A stretch of 64,000 nt of DNA from Kordia algicida (GTDB lineage Bacteria; Bacteroidota; Bacteroidia; Flavobacteriales; Flavobacteriaceae): NCBI RefSeq assembly GCF_051013375.1, contig NZ_CP142125.1; one strand, given 5' to 3'. The notes under the pieces are model-generated. The model made no database searches, was not told where the DNA came from, and saw only the letters and a list, made by a program, of their open reading frames with translations. This document shows positions 50,446-58,576 of the stretch, piece after piece; positions within the stretch are counted from its first letter, which is position 1, and each line of letters starts with the position of its first letter. The position numbers and the translations under genes were made by a program.

Positions 50446-52899
50446 TCAAACCGTATCTACATCAATAATAACACGGACACTTCTGTATTCAGAAATTGAC
50501 AAGAAACTATTTTTAATTCGTGAAATTACTTCTTTGGTTTTTCCTAACGATTGCTGTTTTGGTATTTTTAATAGAATGTTTTTTAGATATAAGTTCCGAA
50601 TGCGCGCAATTGGCGGAAATTCTGGACCTAATACATTGTCTCCAAAACTGTTGCGTAACGATTTTGCAAACCAAGCCGCACTTTCATTTACACGATTGTA
50701 TTCTTTGTGTTTGAGTGTAATTTTTATCAATCTGTAGTATGGCGGATAATGAAATTGCCTGCGATCATTCAATTGATCTTTAAACATATTTTCATAATCT
50801 CCAACAGAAACTTGTTGCAATATTTGATGATACGGATTGTACGTTTGAACGATAACTTTTCCACGCTTTTTGGTTCTTCCAGCGCGACCGGCAACTTGTT
50901 GAATGAGTTGAAAACTCCGTTCATGCGCTCGAAAATCGGGGAAATTTAACATGCTATCGGCATTCATAATTCCGACTAAGTTCACGTTTCTAAAATCTAA
51001 ACCTTTGGTCAACATTTGTGTTCCGACCAAAATCTGAATTTCCTGCTGTTCAAATGCCGAAATTATTTTTTGATAGCCATATTTTCCGCGTGTCGTGTCT
51101 AAATCCATACGACCGACTTTTACATTGGGCATTAATTCTGTGAGTTCTTGTTCAATTTGCTGCGTTCCAAAACCTTTGGTGTCTAATTCGTGACTTCCGC
51201 ACGCCAAACATTGTTGCTGCATGGCAATGTGATGACTGCAATAGTGACAGCGCAATTGGTTTTTGTATTGATGAAATGTCAAACTCACATCACAGTTGGG
51301 ACATTGTGGTGAATGTCCACAGGTTTTACATTCAATAATTGGCGCATATCCACGACGATTTTGAAATAGAATTACTTGTTCTCCATTTTCAATAGTTTCT
51401 TCAATTTCCTCCAACAAACGATCGGAAAAGTGACCTTTCATACGTTTTTTACGATGCTTTTCTTTGATATCGACTAATTCCATATCTGGCAAAAGTACAT
51501 CGCCGTAACGCCGTGTAATGGTTGCTAACGCATATTTATTAATCTTTGTATTGTAATAACTTTCTATACTTGGCGTTGCCGAACCTAAGACGATTTTTCC
51601 TTGATGCATTTTTGCCAATACAATTGCAGCATCGCGAGCGTGATAGCGCGGCGCAGGATCAAATTGTTTGTATGAGGTTTCGTGTTCTTCATCGGCAATG
51701 ATGAGTCCCAAATTGGAAAATGGTAAAAATAATGAAGAACGCGCTCCCAGAACGATTTGTGCTTTCTGTTTACCATGCAATACATTATTCCAAACCTCAA
51801 CGCGTTCATGCACCGAATATTTGGAATGATAGATGGCTACTTTTTCACCAAAATATTGTTGCAATCGTGTGATTAATTGTGTCGTTAGCGCAATTTCAGG
51901 CAAGAGGTATAAAACTTGCTTTCCGGTTTCTATGATTTCTTCAATTAGCTTTACATATACTTCTGTTTTTCCTGAAGACGTAATTCCATACAGCAAACAA
52001 ACATCTTGCGTTTGAAATGCCGTTTGTATAGTTTCATAAGCTTCTTGCTGATATTGATTGAGTTGTTTGGAGTCTTCCGTTTCGTCTCCGTTATAGCTTA
52101 CTCGATCTCTTTGAATGTAATATTCTTCTAGAATTTCTTTGTCTATCAATGCTTTTATAACCGCCGAACTCGCATTGCTTTGTTTGGTTAGTTCTTTGAC
52201 AGTAATTGGTTTTTTCGCTGTAGCGGAAAGGGAAAATAGCGTAAGAATTACTTCGCGTTGTTTTTTGGCTCTGTTGAGTGTTTCAAGTAATTTTTGTAAA
52301 TTTTCTTCAGTTGCATATTTCTCGTGAAGCTTTACATATCGAACCAATTTTGGTTTGTATTGCTCATAAATTTCTTCATATACTTGAATGACTTCTTTAT
52401 CAATCAAACGTTTTAAAACTGGCAACACATTCTTTTTTCCGAGTATGCTGCTTATTTCCTGAATTTTCAATAAGGATTGATGCTGTAATGCTTCAAAAAT
52501 TAGAAATTCGTCATCTTTTAACAAGCTTTCATCTACTTCAGTTTTGTCTTTTTTAGTGATGATGGTTTCACTTTCCAATAGAAAAGCACTCGGTACAGCA
52601 GATCGAAATACTTCGCCCAAACTTGCCATGTAATAACTTGCAATCCATTCCCAATGTTGTAACTGTTGTGGAGTAATAATTGGTTGCTCATCTAGAATTT
52701 GCTGAATTTCTTTAGCTTCATAAACTTCTGGAGCCGTTTGATGAATTTTATAAACCAACGCCGTATATACTTTACTTTTTCCAAATGGAACAGCTACACG
52801 CATTCCTTGCTGGAGAAATTGTGATTCAGCTTCTGTGATACTGTAGGTAAACAGTCGCTGTAGCGGAATTGGCAATATGACGTCTATGAAATATGGCAT
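50446..52899 (-). CDS. priA: Primosomal protein N' (replication-restart helicase PriA)
   Basis: 817 residues, usual PriA length. The N-terminal 3'-end-binding domain begins YFIDVILPIPLQRLFTY. The superfamily 2 helicase core shows LLYGITSSGKTEVY (Walker A), LIIADEEHETSYKQ (DEEH box) and LGSATPSIES. The zinc-binding Cys pairs are in CKTCGHSPQCPNCDVSL and CHYCSHH/CLACGSH. The late QVAGRAGRTKKRG motif completes the helicase. PriA reloads the replisome at stalled forks. The gene is monocistronic and ends convergently to the LytTR gene. Confidence 0.95.
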   Translation of the reverse strand: MPYFIDVILPIPLQRLFTYSITEAESQFLQQGMRVAVPFGKSKVYTALVYKIHQTAPEVYEAKEIQQILDEQPIITPQQLQHWEWIASYYMASLGEVFRSAVPSAFLLESETIITKKDKTEVDESLLKDDEFLIFEALQHQSLLKIQEISSILGKKNVLPVLKRLIDKEVIQVYEEIYEQYKPKLVRYVKLHEKYATEENLQKLLETLNRAKKQREVILTLFSLSATAKKPITVKELTKQSNASSAVIKALIDKEILEEYYIQRDRVSYNGDETEDSKQLNQYQQEAYETIQTAFQTQDVCLLYGITSSGKTEVYVKLIEEIIETGKQVLYLLPEIALTTQLITRLQQYFGEKVAIYHSKYSVHERVEVWNNVLHGKQKAQIVLGARSSLFLPFSNLGLIIADEEHETSYKQFDPAPRYHARDAAIVLAKMHQGKIVLGSATPSIESYYNTKINKYALATITRRYGDVLLPDMELVDIKEKHRKKRMKGHFSDRLLEEIEETIENGEQVILFQNRRGYAPIIECKTCGHSPQCPNCDVSLTFHQYKNQLRCHYCSHHIAMQQQCLACGSHELDTKGFGTQQIEQELTELMPNVKVGRMDLDTTRGKYGYQKIISAFEQQEIQILVGTQMLTKGLDFRNVNLVGIMNADSMLNFPDFRAHERSFQLIQQVAGRAGRTKKRGKVIVQTYNPYHQILQQVSVGDYENMFKDQLNDRRQFHYPPYYRLIKITLKHKEYNRVNESAAWFAKSLRNSFGDNVLGPEFPPIARIRNLYLKNILLKIPKQQSLGKTKEVISRIKNSFLSISEYRSVRVIIDVDTV

Positions 52900-52923
52900 T
52901 GCTCAAAGATACTGAGTTTGCAT

Positions 52924-52956
52924 AAAAAAACCACTCGTTTTCGGAGTGGTTTTTAT
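52924..52956. terminator. Terminator, DUF2147 transcript
   Basis: Stem CCACTC/GAGTGG with AA/TT extension. The A-run on the left gives a U-run on the minus strand; a T-run lies on the right as well. Confidence 0.8.
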
Positions 52957-52971
52957 ACTTTTTGTCGATTG

Positions 52972-53403
52972 CTATTCTACGCGATACCAATTTTGAGTTC
53001 GGTAAAAAAACGCCACATAACCTCGAACGTATAGTTTATTTTTGTCTTCAGGATCAAGCCAAATTTTACATTTGTATTCTTTGCCCTTTTCTGGATCTAG
53101 AATTTTTCCGCCTTTGTATTCGTCATCATCTTTTTCCAAATCGTTCATGATAACCATTCCCAAGACAGGTTTGTCTTTTCGGTGTCCTTTACAGTTTTCA
53201 CACAATCCATCATGTTTGGCAGGATTTAAAATATCTGCAACTTTCCCATAGATTTTACCATTTTGCTCGTAGATTTCTACAATTGATTTTGCTTCTCCCG
53301 TTTCGTCATCAATGGTTTTCCATTTGCCAACAACACTTTGCGCAACACTAATTTGAACGCTAAGCAATAGTAAGGTAATGTAAAAATATGCTGTATTTTT
53401 CAT
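52972..53403 (-). CDS. DUF2147 family secreted protein
   Basis: 143 residues from the ATG at 53403 (the frame extends four codons upstream). A signal peptide (about residues 1-20, ending VQISVAQS) precedes the DUF2147 domain, whose family marks VVGKWKTIDDETGEAKSIVEIY, YGKVADILNP and VRGYVAFFYRTQNWYR are all clear in order. The fold is a small beta barrel; the role in bacteria is unknown, with a suggested link to envelope or acyl-chain binding. It follows the chalcone-isomerase-like gene by 15 bp on the same strand, and the two form a small operon of secreted proteins. Confidence 0.85.
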   Translation of the reverse strand: MKNTAYFYITLLLLSVQISVAQSVVGKWKTIDDETGEAKSIVEIYEQNGKIYGKVADILNPAKHDGLCENCKGHRKDKPVLGMVIMNDLEKDDDEYKGGKILDPEKGKEYKCKIWLDPEDKNKLYVRGYVAFFYRTQNWYRVE

Positions 53404-53418
53404 GCGATTGTGCAAGTA

Positions 53419-53985
53419 TTAGTTTCCTAACATTCCTTTTTTCAAACGTTTGTCTGCTGGCTTGTCTGACAACCAGATTCCGAAAAGTGCTTTTTTGAAT
53501 TCTAATCCAGAGATGACTCCTTTTTCGGCTCCGTTTTTGTAGACTACAACTCCTTTTCCTTTGATGTATGCAATGTCAAATATGTCTCCATCATTGATTT
53601 CGTCACTAAAGAAGCCTTTAAATTTTTCGATTTCGGTAGCAATTGGTGCGGTATTTCCACCAGTAGCGTTTTCAAAACCATCATCAACAGCATTTATCAT
53701 TTTGCTACTAGATATCAATCGTGATGTAATATGCAATTTTATCGCCATTGTTTCATCAGCATTCATAATATCTTTTGCATCACTTGATTTTTGCTTCAAG
53801 TACAATCCGCCAGAATAAAGCTTAAACCATGCTTTTTTACGTACTCCTGCTCCATTATATACAAGTTTTTGACTTTCAAAAGTAACCGTTTCTGGCAGTG
53901 TTGCTGATCCGATTTCAATTTGAGCGTTTACAGCACTCATACCTACGATTAAAAAAGCGATTAACGCATAAATTGTCTTTTTCAT
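53419..53985 (-). CDS. Chalcone isomerase-like secreted protein
   Basis: 188 residues with a signal peptide (about 1-21, ending SAVNAQ). The body matches the bacterial chalcone-isomerase-like family: TLPETVTFESQKLVYNGAGVRKKAWFKLYSGGLYL spans the N-terminal sheet in blocks, then MAIKLHITSRLISSSKM, a GDIFDIAYIKGKG strand pair and the closing FGIWLSDKPADKRLKKGMLG, where the W-L-G/S-D-x-P motif is typical. Bacterial members do not act on flavonoids and probably bind fatty acids or other lipids. The gene precedes the DUF2147 gene by 15 bp on the same strand. Confidence 0.85.
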   Translation of the reverse strand: MKKTIYALIAFLIVGMSAVNAQIEIGSATLPETVTFESQKLVYNGAGVRKKAWFKLYSGGLYLKQKSSDAKDIMNADETMAIKLHITSRLISSSKMINAVDDGFENATGGNTAPIATEIEKFKGFFSDEINDGDIFDIAYIKGKGVVVYKNGAEKGVISGLEFKKALFGIWLSDKPADKRLKKGMLGN

Positions 53986-54053
53986 TTCTTATTGGGTTTA
54001 TTTATAATTTTCGTTTGTAATATACTACTTTTTATTATGCAAACATAATAAAT

Positions 54054-55001
54054 TTAGGATGTCTCCTTTTTGATTCTTAACATGTCTAAGGAAGCATTTA
54101 ACTCAAATCCTAAGAGTAATATATTGGCATTTAGCCAGATATACATCATCAGAATTAATAATGCTCCAATAGAACCATATAATTCATTGTATTGAGAAAA
54201 ATTGGCAATGTAAATTCCAAATAAATAGGATGTTAATACAATTAATACTGTGGTAAGCAACGCGCCTGGCGAAAAGAATTTTGCTCGTCTTCCTTGATGC
54301 GTTCCAAAGTAATATAGTATTGCTGTTCCGAGATATACCATGACGATTAGAAATGAAAATTTTGCTATAGTGATCCAAAATTCATTTGTTTGTGAAATTT
54401 TGAATCCTGTTGTTTTTACTGCAAAATCACTGATTCGTACAATGTATATTTCTGTATATCCCAATACAATTACAGTAGAAATCAACAACAATGCCAAAAT
54501 TAATCCGACACCTAATGCGTAAAGATATTGCTGAAAGAATCTACGTTTTTTTAAAATGTAATATGAGGTTTCAAATCCTGCAAAAATAGCACTTACGCCA
54601 TTTGCCATAAGGAATATAGAAAGTAAGAATGTTGATGACAAGAGTCCGCCACGTTTGTTTTTTACGATGTCTACAATAATTTCATTCATAAAATTTCCTG
54701 ATTCGTCAGGAAGTAAGGAAGTAATCGCTCGGATAAAACTTCCTTGGAAACCATCTATAGGCACGTAAGGCAGTAAATTTAGCAAGAATAGTAATGATGG
54801 AAATATTGCCATAAAAAAACTAAAAGCAATTGAACCTGCGCGAGATGTAAGCGCACCATTGATGATTCCAACAATGTACATTTCCATTAAATCGTAGATA
54901 GATAGACCTTCAAGCCCAGGAAGCTTTATTTTTCTGAGTATCGAAACTAAAATGTTTAGTACGGGAATCCGGTCTAGCTTTTCTTCGATTTCTTTAGACA
55001 T
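54054..55001 (-). CDS. YihY/BrkB-family inner-membrane protein
   Basis: 315 residues with six predicted membrane helices. The family marks RAGSIAFSFFMAIFPSLLF, the glycine-rich helix before YYILKKRRFFQQ and the C-terminal YGSIGALLILMMYIWLNANILLLGFELNA block all occur in order. BrkB-type proteins were once called ribonuclease BN, but they are integral membrane proteins, possibly transporters. The last base of the nadC stop/start overlap (position 55001) is shared with the nadC gene, so translation of the two is probably coupled, although the products are functionally unrelated. Confidence 0.85.
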   Translation of the reverse strand: MSKEIEEKLDRIPVLNILVSILRKIKLPGLEGLSIYDLMEMYIVGIINGALTSRAGSIAFSFFMAIFPSLLFLLNLLPYVPIDGFQGSFIRAITSLLPDESGNFMNEIIVDIVKNKRGGLLSSTFLLSIFLMANGVSAIFAGFETSYYILKKRRFFQQYLYALGVGLILALLLISTVIVLGYTEIYIVRISDFAVKTTGFKISQTNEFWITIAKFSFLIVMVYLGTAILYYFGTHQGRRAKFFSPGALLTTVLIVLTSYLFGIYIANFSQYNELYGSIGALLILMMYIWLNANILLLGFELNASLDMLRIKKETS

Positions 55002-55861
55002 TATTCAACAGCTTTTAAGCTTAAATCTAAGTTGTATACAGAATGCGTGAGCGCACCCGAAGAAATATAATCTACACCACAAAGTGCGTATTCGCGAATG
55101 GTTTTTTCATTGATTCCTCCTGAAGATTCTGTCAAACATTGTTCGCCAATCATTTTTACAGCTTTTCGCGTGTCTTCATAATTAAAGTTATCAATCAGTA
55201 TTCTGTAGACACCTTTTGTTTTTAGAATTTCTGCAATTTCATCCAAATTGCGTGCTTCTACGATTATTTTTAAATCTAGATCATTTTCTTTTAAATACGT
55301 TTTTGTTTGAGTGATTGCCTGTGTGATTCCTCCACAAAAATCAATATGATTATCTTTTAACATGACCATATCGTACAAAGCGAAACGATGATTTACGCCG
55401 CCGCCAATTTTGACTGCCCACTTTTCCAATGCTCTGATTCCTGGAGTTGTTTTGCGCGTGTCTAAAATTTTTGTTCCTGTTCCTTCAAGCAGTTTTACAA
55501 ACATATTTGTTTTGGTTGCAATTGCGCTCATACGCTGCATGGCATTTAACACCAAACGTTCTGCTTTTAAAATGGACTGTGATTTTCCTGTGACATAAAA
55601 AGCAATATCTCCGTATTTTACAGGACTTCCGTCTTCAATAAGAGTTTCTACCTTCATTTCAGAATCCACATATTCAAAAACCATTTTAGCAAATTCAATT
55701 CCTGCTATAATTCCTTCATCTTTTACCAATAATTTTGCTTTTCCTGTGGCTGTATCTGGAATACAAGCAAGTGAACTGTGATCGCCATCTCCAACATCTT
55801 CACGGATAGCATTTGAAATTATTAATTCTAATTCTTTTTGAAATTGCGTTTCTGAAATCAT
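55001..55861 (-). CDS. nadC: Nicotinate-nucleotide diphosphorylase (carboxylating)
   Basis: 286 residues. The quinolinate phosphoribosyltransferase domains are in the usual order: an N-terminal open-faced sandwich, then the alpha/beta barrel with ILDTRKTTPGIRALEKWAVKIGGGVNHRFALYDMVMLKDNHI split across residues 134-175, where the substrate-binding Arg and Lys residues lie. The EARNLDEI strand and the late SSGGINEKTIREYA complete the barrel. It converts quinolinate and PRPP to nicotinate mononucleotide in de novo NAD synthesis. It shares one base with the BrkB gene downstream. No other nad gene lies near. Confidence 0.95.
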   Translation of the reverse strand: MISETQFQKELELIISNAIREDVGDGDHSSLACIPDTATGKAKLLVKDEGIIAGIEFAKMVFEYVDSEMKVETLIEDGSPVKYGDIAFYVTGKSQSILKAERLVLNAMQRMSAIATKTNMFVKLLEGTGTKILDTRKTTPGIRALEKWAVKIGGGVNHRFALYDMVMLKDNHIDFCGGITQAITQTKTYLKENDLDLKIIVEARNLDEIAEILKTKGVYRILIDNFNYEDTRKAVKMIGEQCLTESSGGINEKTIREYALCGVDYISSGALTHSVYNLDLSLKAVE

Positions 55862-55943
55862 TCTTTTAGTAAAATTGTATTTACTTCAAAATTGCAAAGT
55901 TTATATTGCATATCCAAAATGTGCGCATAGAATTATTGGAAAT

Positions 55944-55973
55944 AAAAAAAGCACCAACTAAAAAGATGGTACT
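55944..55973 (-). terminator. Terminator of the lanthipeptide-like precursor gene
   Basis: Minus-strand stem GTACCA/TGGTGC (one G-U pair) with an A/T-rich loop, followed by seven Us. Confidence 0.65.
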
Positions 55974-56014
55974 TTTACTGAATATGATTGATGTTTTTTT
56001 AAGACTTATTCAGT

Positions 56015-56164
56015 TTAATGATGTGCTTCACATTCATGCCCTAAACAATGCGAGAAACAATCTGACCCAACTGTTGGACCGCCGCCTTTTACATTGGATA
56101 TGTGCAACATTGAAATGATTTTTTTGCGAAGCGTTAATGATTTTTTTAAATGACGTTTTTTCAT
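56015..56164 (-). CDS. Putative class I lanthipeptide-like precursor peptide (orphan)
   Basis: A 49-codon ATG-to-TAA frame on the minus strand. Residues 1-26 look like the Bacteroidota class I lanthipeptide leader: a Lys/Arg-rich start, then SLTLRKKIIS, which fits the recurring pattern L-x-L-x-K-x-x-I-S, and an NVKGGG end at residues 24-29. The 20-residue core after GGG holds Thr31, Ser34, Ser38 and Cys36, Cys40, Cys45, enough for up to three thioether rings, and ends in a His-rich ECEAHH. It has its own terminator. No LanB, LanC, protease or transporter gene is in the window, so modification must come from elsewhere, if it occurs. It is an inference from the pattern, not from a search. Confidence 0.65.
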   Translation of the reverse strand: MKKRHLKKSLTLRKKIISMLHISNVKGGGPTVGSDCFSHCLGHECEAHH

Positions 56165-56316
56165 GGTTATATATTTTTTAGGTTAAAACCATAAGATACA
56201 AAGAACTCATAGTTTTTTCTTACAGATAAACCGTTGTTATACTACACTTTAAATATACTTATTCGCTTGTAGAGGCTTTGGAAATTCACGGCACTTTTAA
56301 TTCCTAAATTTTCTGT

Positions 56317-56324
56317 TATTTTTG
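56317..56324 (+). promoter_or_regulatory. Putative -7 box TATTTTTG for rlmH
   Basis: Perfect TAnnTTTG box only 4 bp before the rlmH ATG, which would put the transcription start at or next to the start codon. Confidence 0.5.
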
Positions 56325-56328
56325 CTGT

Positions 56329-56802
56329 ATGAATATAAAACTGCTCGCTATTGGTCGAACGGACGATAAACAATTGCAACAGCTGATCGATCAGTATGTG
56401 AAACGTTTGTCGCACTACATTAAATTTACCTTGGAGATTATTCCCGATTTGAAAAACACCAAAAACCTCAGCGAAGCACAGCAAAAAGAGAAAGAAGGCG
56501 AATTGATTTTGAAGAAACTCGCTCCAACAGATGTTTTGATTTTGTTGGATGAAAACGGCAAACAATTTTCTTCCATAGATTTTTCAAACTATTTACAAAA
56601 GCGCATGAATGCGGGTATTAAAACATTGGTTTTTGTAATTGGCGGACCGTATGGTTTTTCTGAGAACGTTTACGCGAAAGCACAGGGAAAAGTCTCCTTA
56701 TCTAAAATGACATTCTCACACCAAATGGTGCGTCTTTTTGTGGTAGAGCAATTGTATAGAGCTTTTACTATTTTGAGAAATGAACCTTATCATCATCGTT
56801 AA
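56329..56802 (+). CDS. rlmH: 23S rRNA pseudouridine1915 N3-methyltransferase
   Basis: 157 residues, normal RlmH length. The start MNIKLLAIGRT and the SPOUT-fold SAM site VFVIGGPYGFSENV (residues about 102-115), together with the final MTFSHQMVRLFVVEQLYRAFTI and YHHR C-terminus, are diagnostic. The enzyme methylates pseudouridine 1915 of helix 69 in the assembled 70S ribosome. The start is fixed by the conserved MxIKLLAIG opening, which leaves almost no leader after the -7 box. The ITPase gene begins 14 bp downstream, so the two form an operon. Confidence 0.95.
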   Translation: MNIKLLAIGRTDDKQLQQLIDQYVKRLSHYIKFTLEIIPDLKNTKNLSEAQQKEKEGELILKKLAPTDVLILLDENGKQFSSIDFSNYLQKRMNAGIKTLVFVIGGPYGFSENVYAKAQGKVSLSKMTFSHQMVRLFVVEQLYRAFTILRNEPYHHR

Positions 56803-56816
56803 CATATTTTAAATCC

Positions 56817-57395
56817 ATGAAAATCGTATTCGCCACCAACAACCAAAACAAAGTCAAAGAAGTACAATCGTTACTTCCAAGTCATATCACAATTTTAAGT
56901 CTAAAAGACATTGGTTGTGAAGAAGATATTCCTGAAACACAACCAACAATTGAAGGAAACGCAATTCAAAAAGCACAATATGTAAAAGAACATTACGGTT
57001 ACGATTGCTTTGCCGATGATACAGGTTTGGAAGTACACGCTTTAAACGGCGAACCAGGTGTTTTTTCTGCACGTTACGCAGGTTCGCAACGAAATGCAGA
57101 TGATAATATGAACAAATTATTGCACAATTTGGAAGACAAAGAAGATCGTTCTGCACATTTTAAAACGGTTGTTGCATTAATTTTAAATGGCGAACAACAT
57201 ACATTTACAGGAATCTGTGAGGGAACCATCATCAAAAAGAAAAAAGGCGACAAAGGCTTTGGCTACGATCCTATTTTTATGGCAAATGGTTTTTCGGAAA
57301 CCTTCTCACAAATATCATTAGCTGAAAAAAATCGTGTCGGACATCGCGGAAAAGCGGTACAAAAATTGATTGATTTTTTGAACACCAAAAAATAA
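56817..57395 (+). CDS. rdgB: Non-canonical purine NTP diphosphatase (RdgB/HAM1)
   Basis: 192 residues. The family begins with FATNNQNKVKEVQSLL (residues 4-19) and shows the substrate-binding DCFADDTGLEVHALNGEPGVFSARYAG region (about 62-88) with catalytic Asp, and the terminal FGYDPIFMANGFSETFSQIS and HRGKAVQKL motifs. The cytosolic enzyme hydrolyses dITP, dXTP and other deaminated purine nucleotides, keeping them out of DNA. It lies 14 bp after rlmH. The frameshifted lipoprotein gene starts 6 bp after it. Confidence 0.95.
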   Translation: MKIVFATNNQNKVKEVQSLLPSHITILSLKDIGCEEDIPETQPTIEGNAIQKAQYVKEHYGYDCFADDTGLEVHALNGEPGVFSARYAGSQRNADDNMNKLLHNLEDKEDRSAHFKTVVALILNGEQHTFTGICEGTIIKKKKGDKGFGYDPIFMANGFSETFSQISLAEKNRVGHRGKAVQKLIDFLNTKK

Positions 57396-57401
57396 TCAAT
57401 C

Positions 57402-58389
57402 TTGAATCTACGCATACCTTTAGTTGTTTCTATTTCTGTTTTTATTTTTTCTTGCACAAAAACAGTTACAGAAACTGTTGTTGAAAAAGAAATAGTATAT
57501 CTTCAAAAAGTAAATGATACTTTATTGAAAATAAATCTACCAAAGGAAAATGGTAATTTGTATCGATTTAAAATTTTAAGACACGATACTATCTTCTCCT
57601 ACGATGAAAATTTTGGTATTAGAAAATATGCTTTTGATCGATTTGATAGTATCTATAATATCCAAGCAACTTTTAAAGACAAGCATGTTAAAATTGGTAA
57701 GCATGGTACATATACACAAAAAACAATCGTTAAAGATATCACACAAGTAGACTCAGTAGGTTTTAAAACGGATTATATTCTAACTAGACTCACTCAACGA
57801 TATCAAGATTTAAAAGTATCAGGACGCACAGGAAACTAAACACAATCTACAGTTTCTTCATCCAAAAAGTATCTGTAATATATCGTATGAGCTTAATTTT
57901 TACAGTGATAATCTACAAACGTATCACAAAGAAGGCTATTTTCTAACCACTATTTACGGTTGTTGTACTAGCACATGTGAGTTTAAATTATTTGATCTAA
58001 AAGGTAATTATATTTTTCATTCTAACGATTTTATCAGCGCTATTAAAACCAAATATGACCACTATTTTATAAGTTCTTTAAAAAGAGAAATATATGACTA
58101 TCCAACAATAGTTATTCAAAATAAACATGGAAAAAAGCAATATATTACCATCTCAGATATTTCTAATGACATGAACTATGTCGGAAATTTTTATCTGAAA
58201 CTCAAAAATGATAATACGCTACAAATTGCGTCTTTTGATACTTCATTAAATCAATACAATCTCAAAACCCTCGACGAACTCGAAATCTGGATTCCATTTA
58301 ACAAAACTGACACACTCAAAATTCCCTTCAAAAACGAAAAAGCCTTCGGAATTGACTATCCGCAAATTAAAGTCTCTTTGTCAGACTGA
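57402..58389 (+). pseudogene. Lipoprotein of unknown function, interrupted by a one-base insertion
   Basis: A TTG start at 57402 gives a lipoprotein signal (MNLRIPLVVSISVFIFSC, lipobox FIFSC). The frame closes at 57839. A second frame that is open from 57814 to 58389 has no ATG until 58171. Removing one A from the run at 57812-57815 joins both into one product of about 328 residues (RYQDLKYQDAQETK at the junction), with a CCTSTCEF cysteine cluster and a beta-rich C-terminal half. The rejoined protein matches no family that I know. The break could be a natural pseudogene or a sequencing error. The gene follows the ITPase gene by 6 bp. Confidence 0.7.
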
Positions 58390-58448
58390 ACAAAAACAAC
58401 TGATTTACAAATAATTACATTAAAAACTTCTATTTAAAAATAAAACAC

Positions 58449-58456
58449 TACCTTTG
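58449..58456 (+). promoter_or_regulatory. Putative -7 box TACCTTTG for the DEAD-box gene
   Basis: TAnnTTTG box that leaves a leader of about 115 nt before the helicase ATG. Confidence 0.5.
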
Positions 58457-58471
58457 CCGCTTGAAATCCCA

Positions 58472-58567
58472 GAGCGGGATGAAGTTATGCAGCGTCAGGG
58501 TATTTTATTAGGTCGTAACGCTCCATGTAACTTCTCAAGACAGCAAGAAGCTGTTCGAACCTTTTAA
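58472..58567 (+). other. Structured leader / possible 26-codon upstream ORF of the DEAD-box gene
   Basis: This stretch is richer in G and C than its surroundings. GAGCG (58472-58476) can pair with CGCTC about 50 bases later. An ATG frame of 26 codons (58487-58567, MQRQGILLGRNAPCNF start) ends 9 bp before the helicase ATG. Leaders that control RNA-helicase genes are known in other bacteria; here it is only a possibility. Confidence 0.35.
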
Positions 58568-58576
58568 AATTATAGT

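Noticed and set aside
55906..56118. 70-residue plus-strand frame MHIQNVRIELLEIK
   Set aside because: It overlaps the better-supported lanthipeptide-like frame and a terminator, and has low-complexity shadow features.
56015..56328. Complete lanthipeptide biosynthesis cluster
   Set aside because: No LanB, LanC, LanT or protease gene is present anywhere in the window, so only the precursor is claimed.
57809..57815. T TTA AAA slippery heptamer, in the right register for programmed -1 frameshifting
   Set aside because: The downstream open frame is reached by a +1 shift, not -1, and no stimulatory hairpin is seen; a single-A insertion is simpler.
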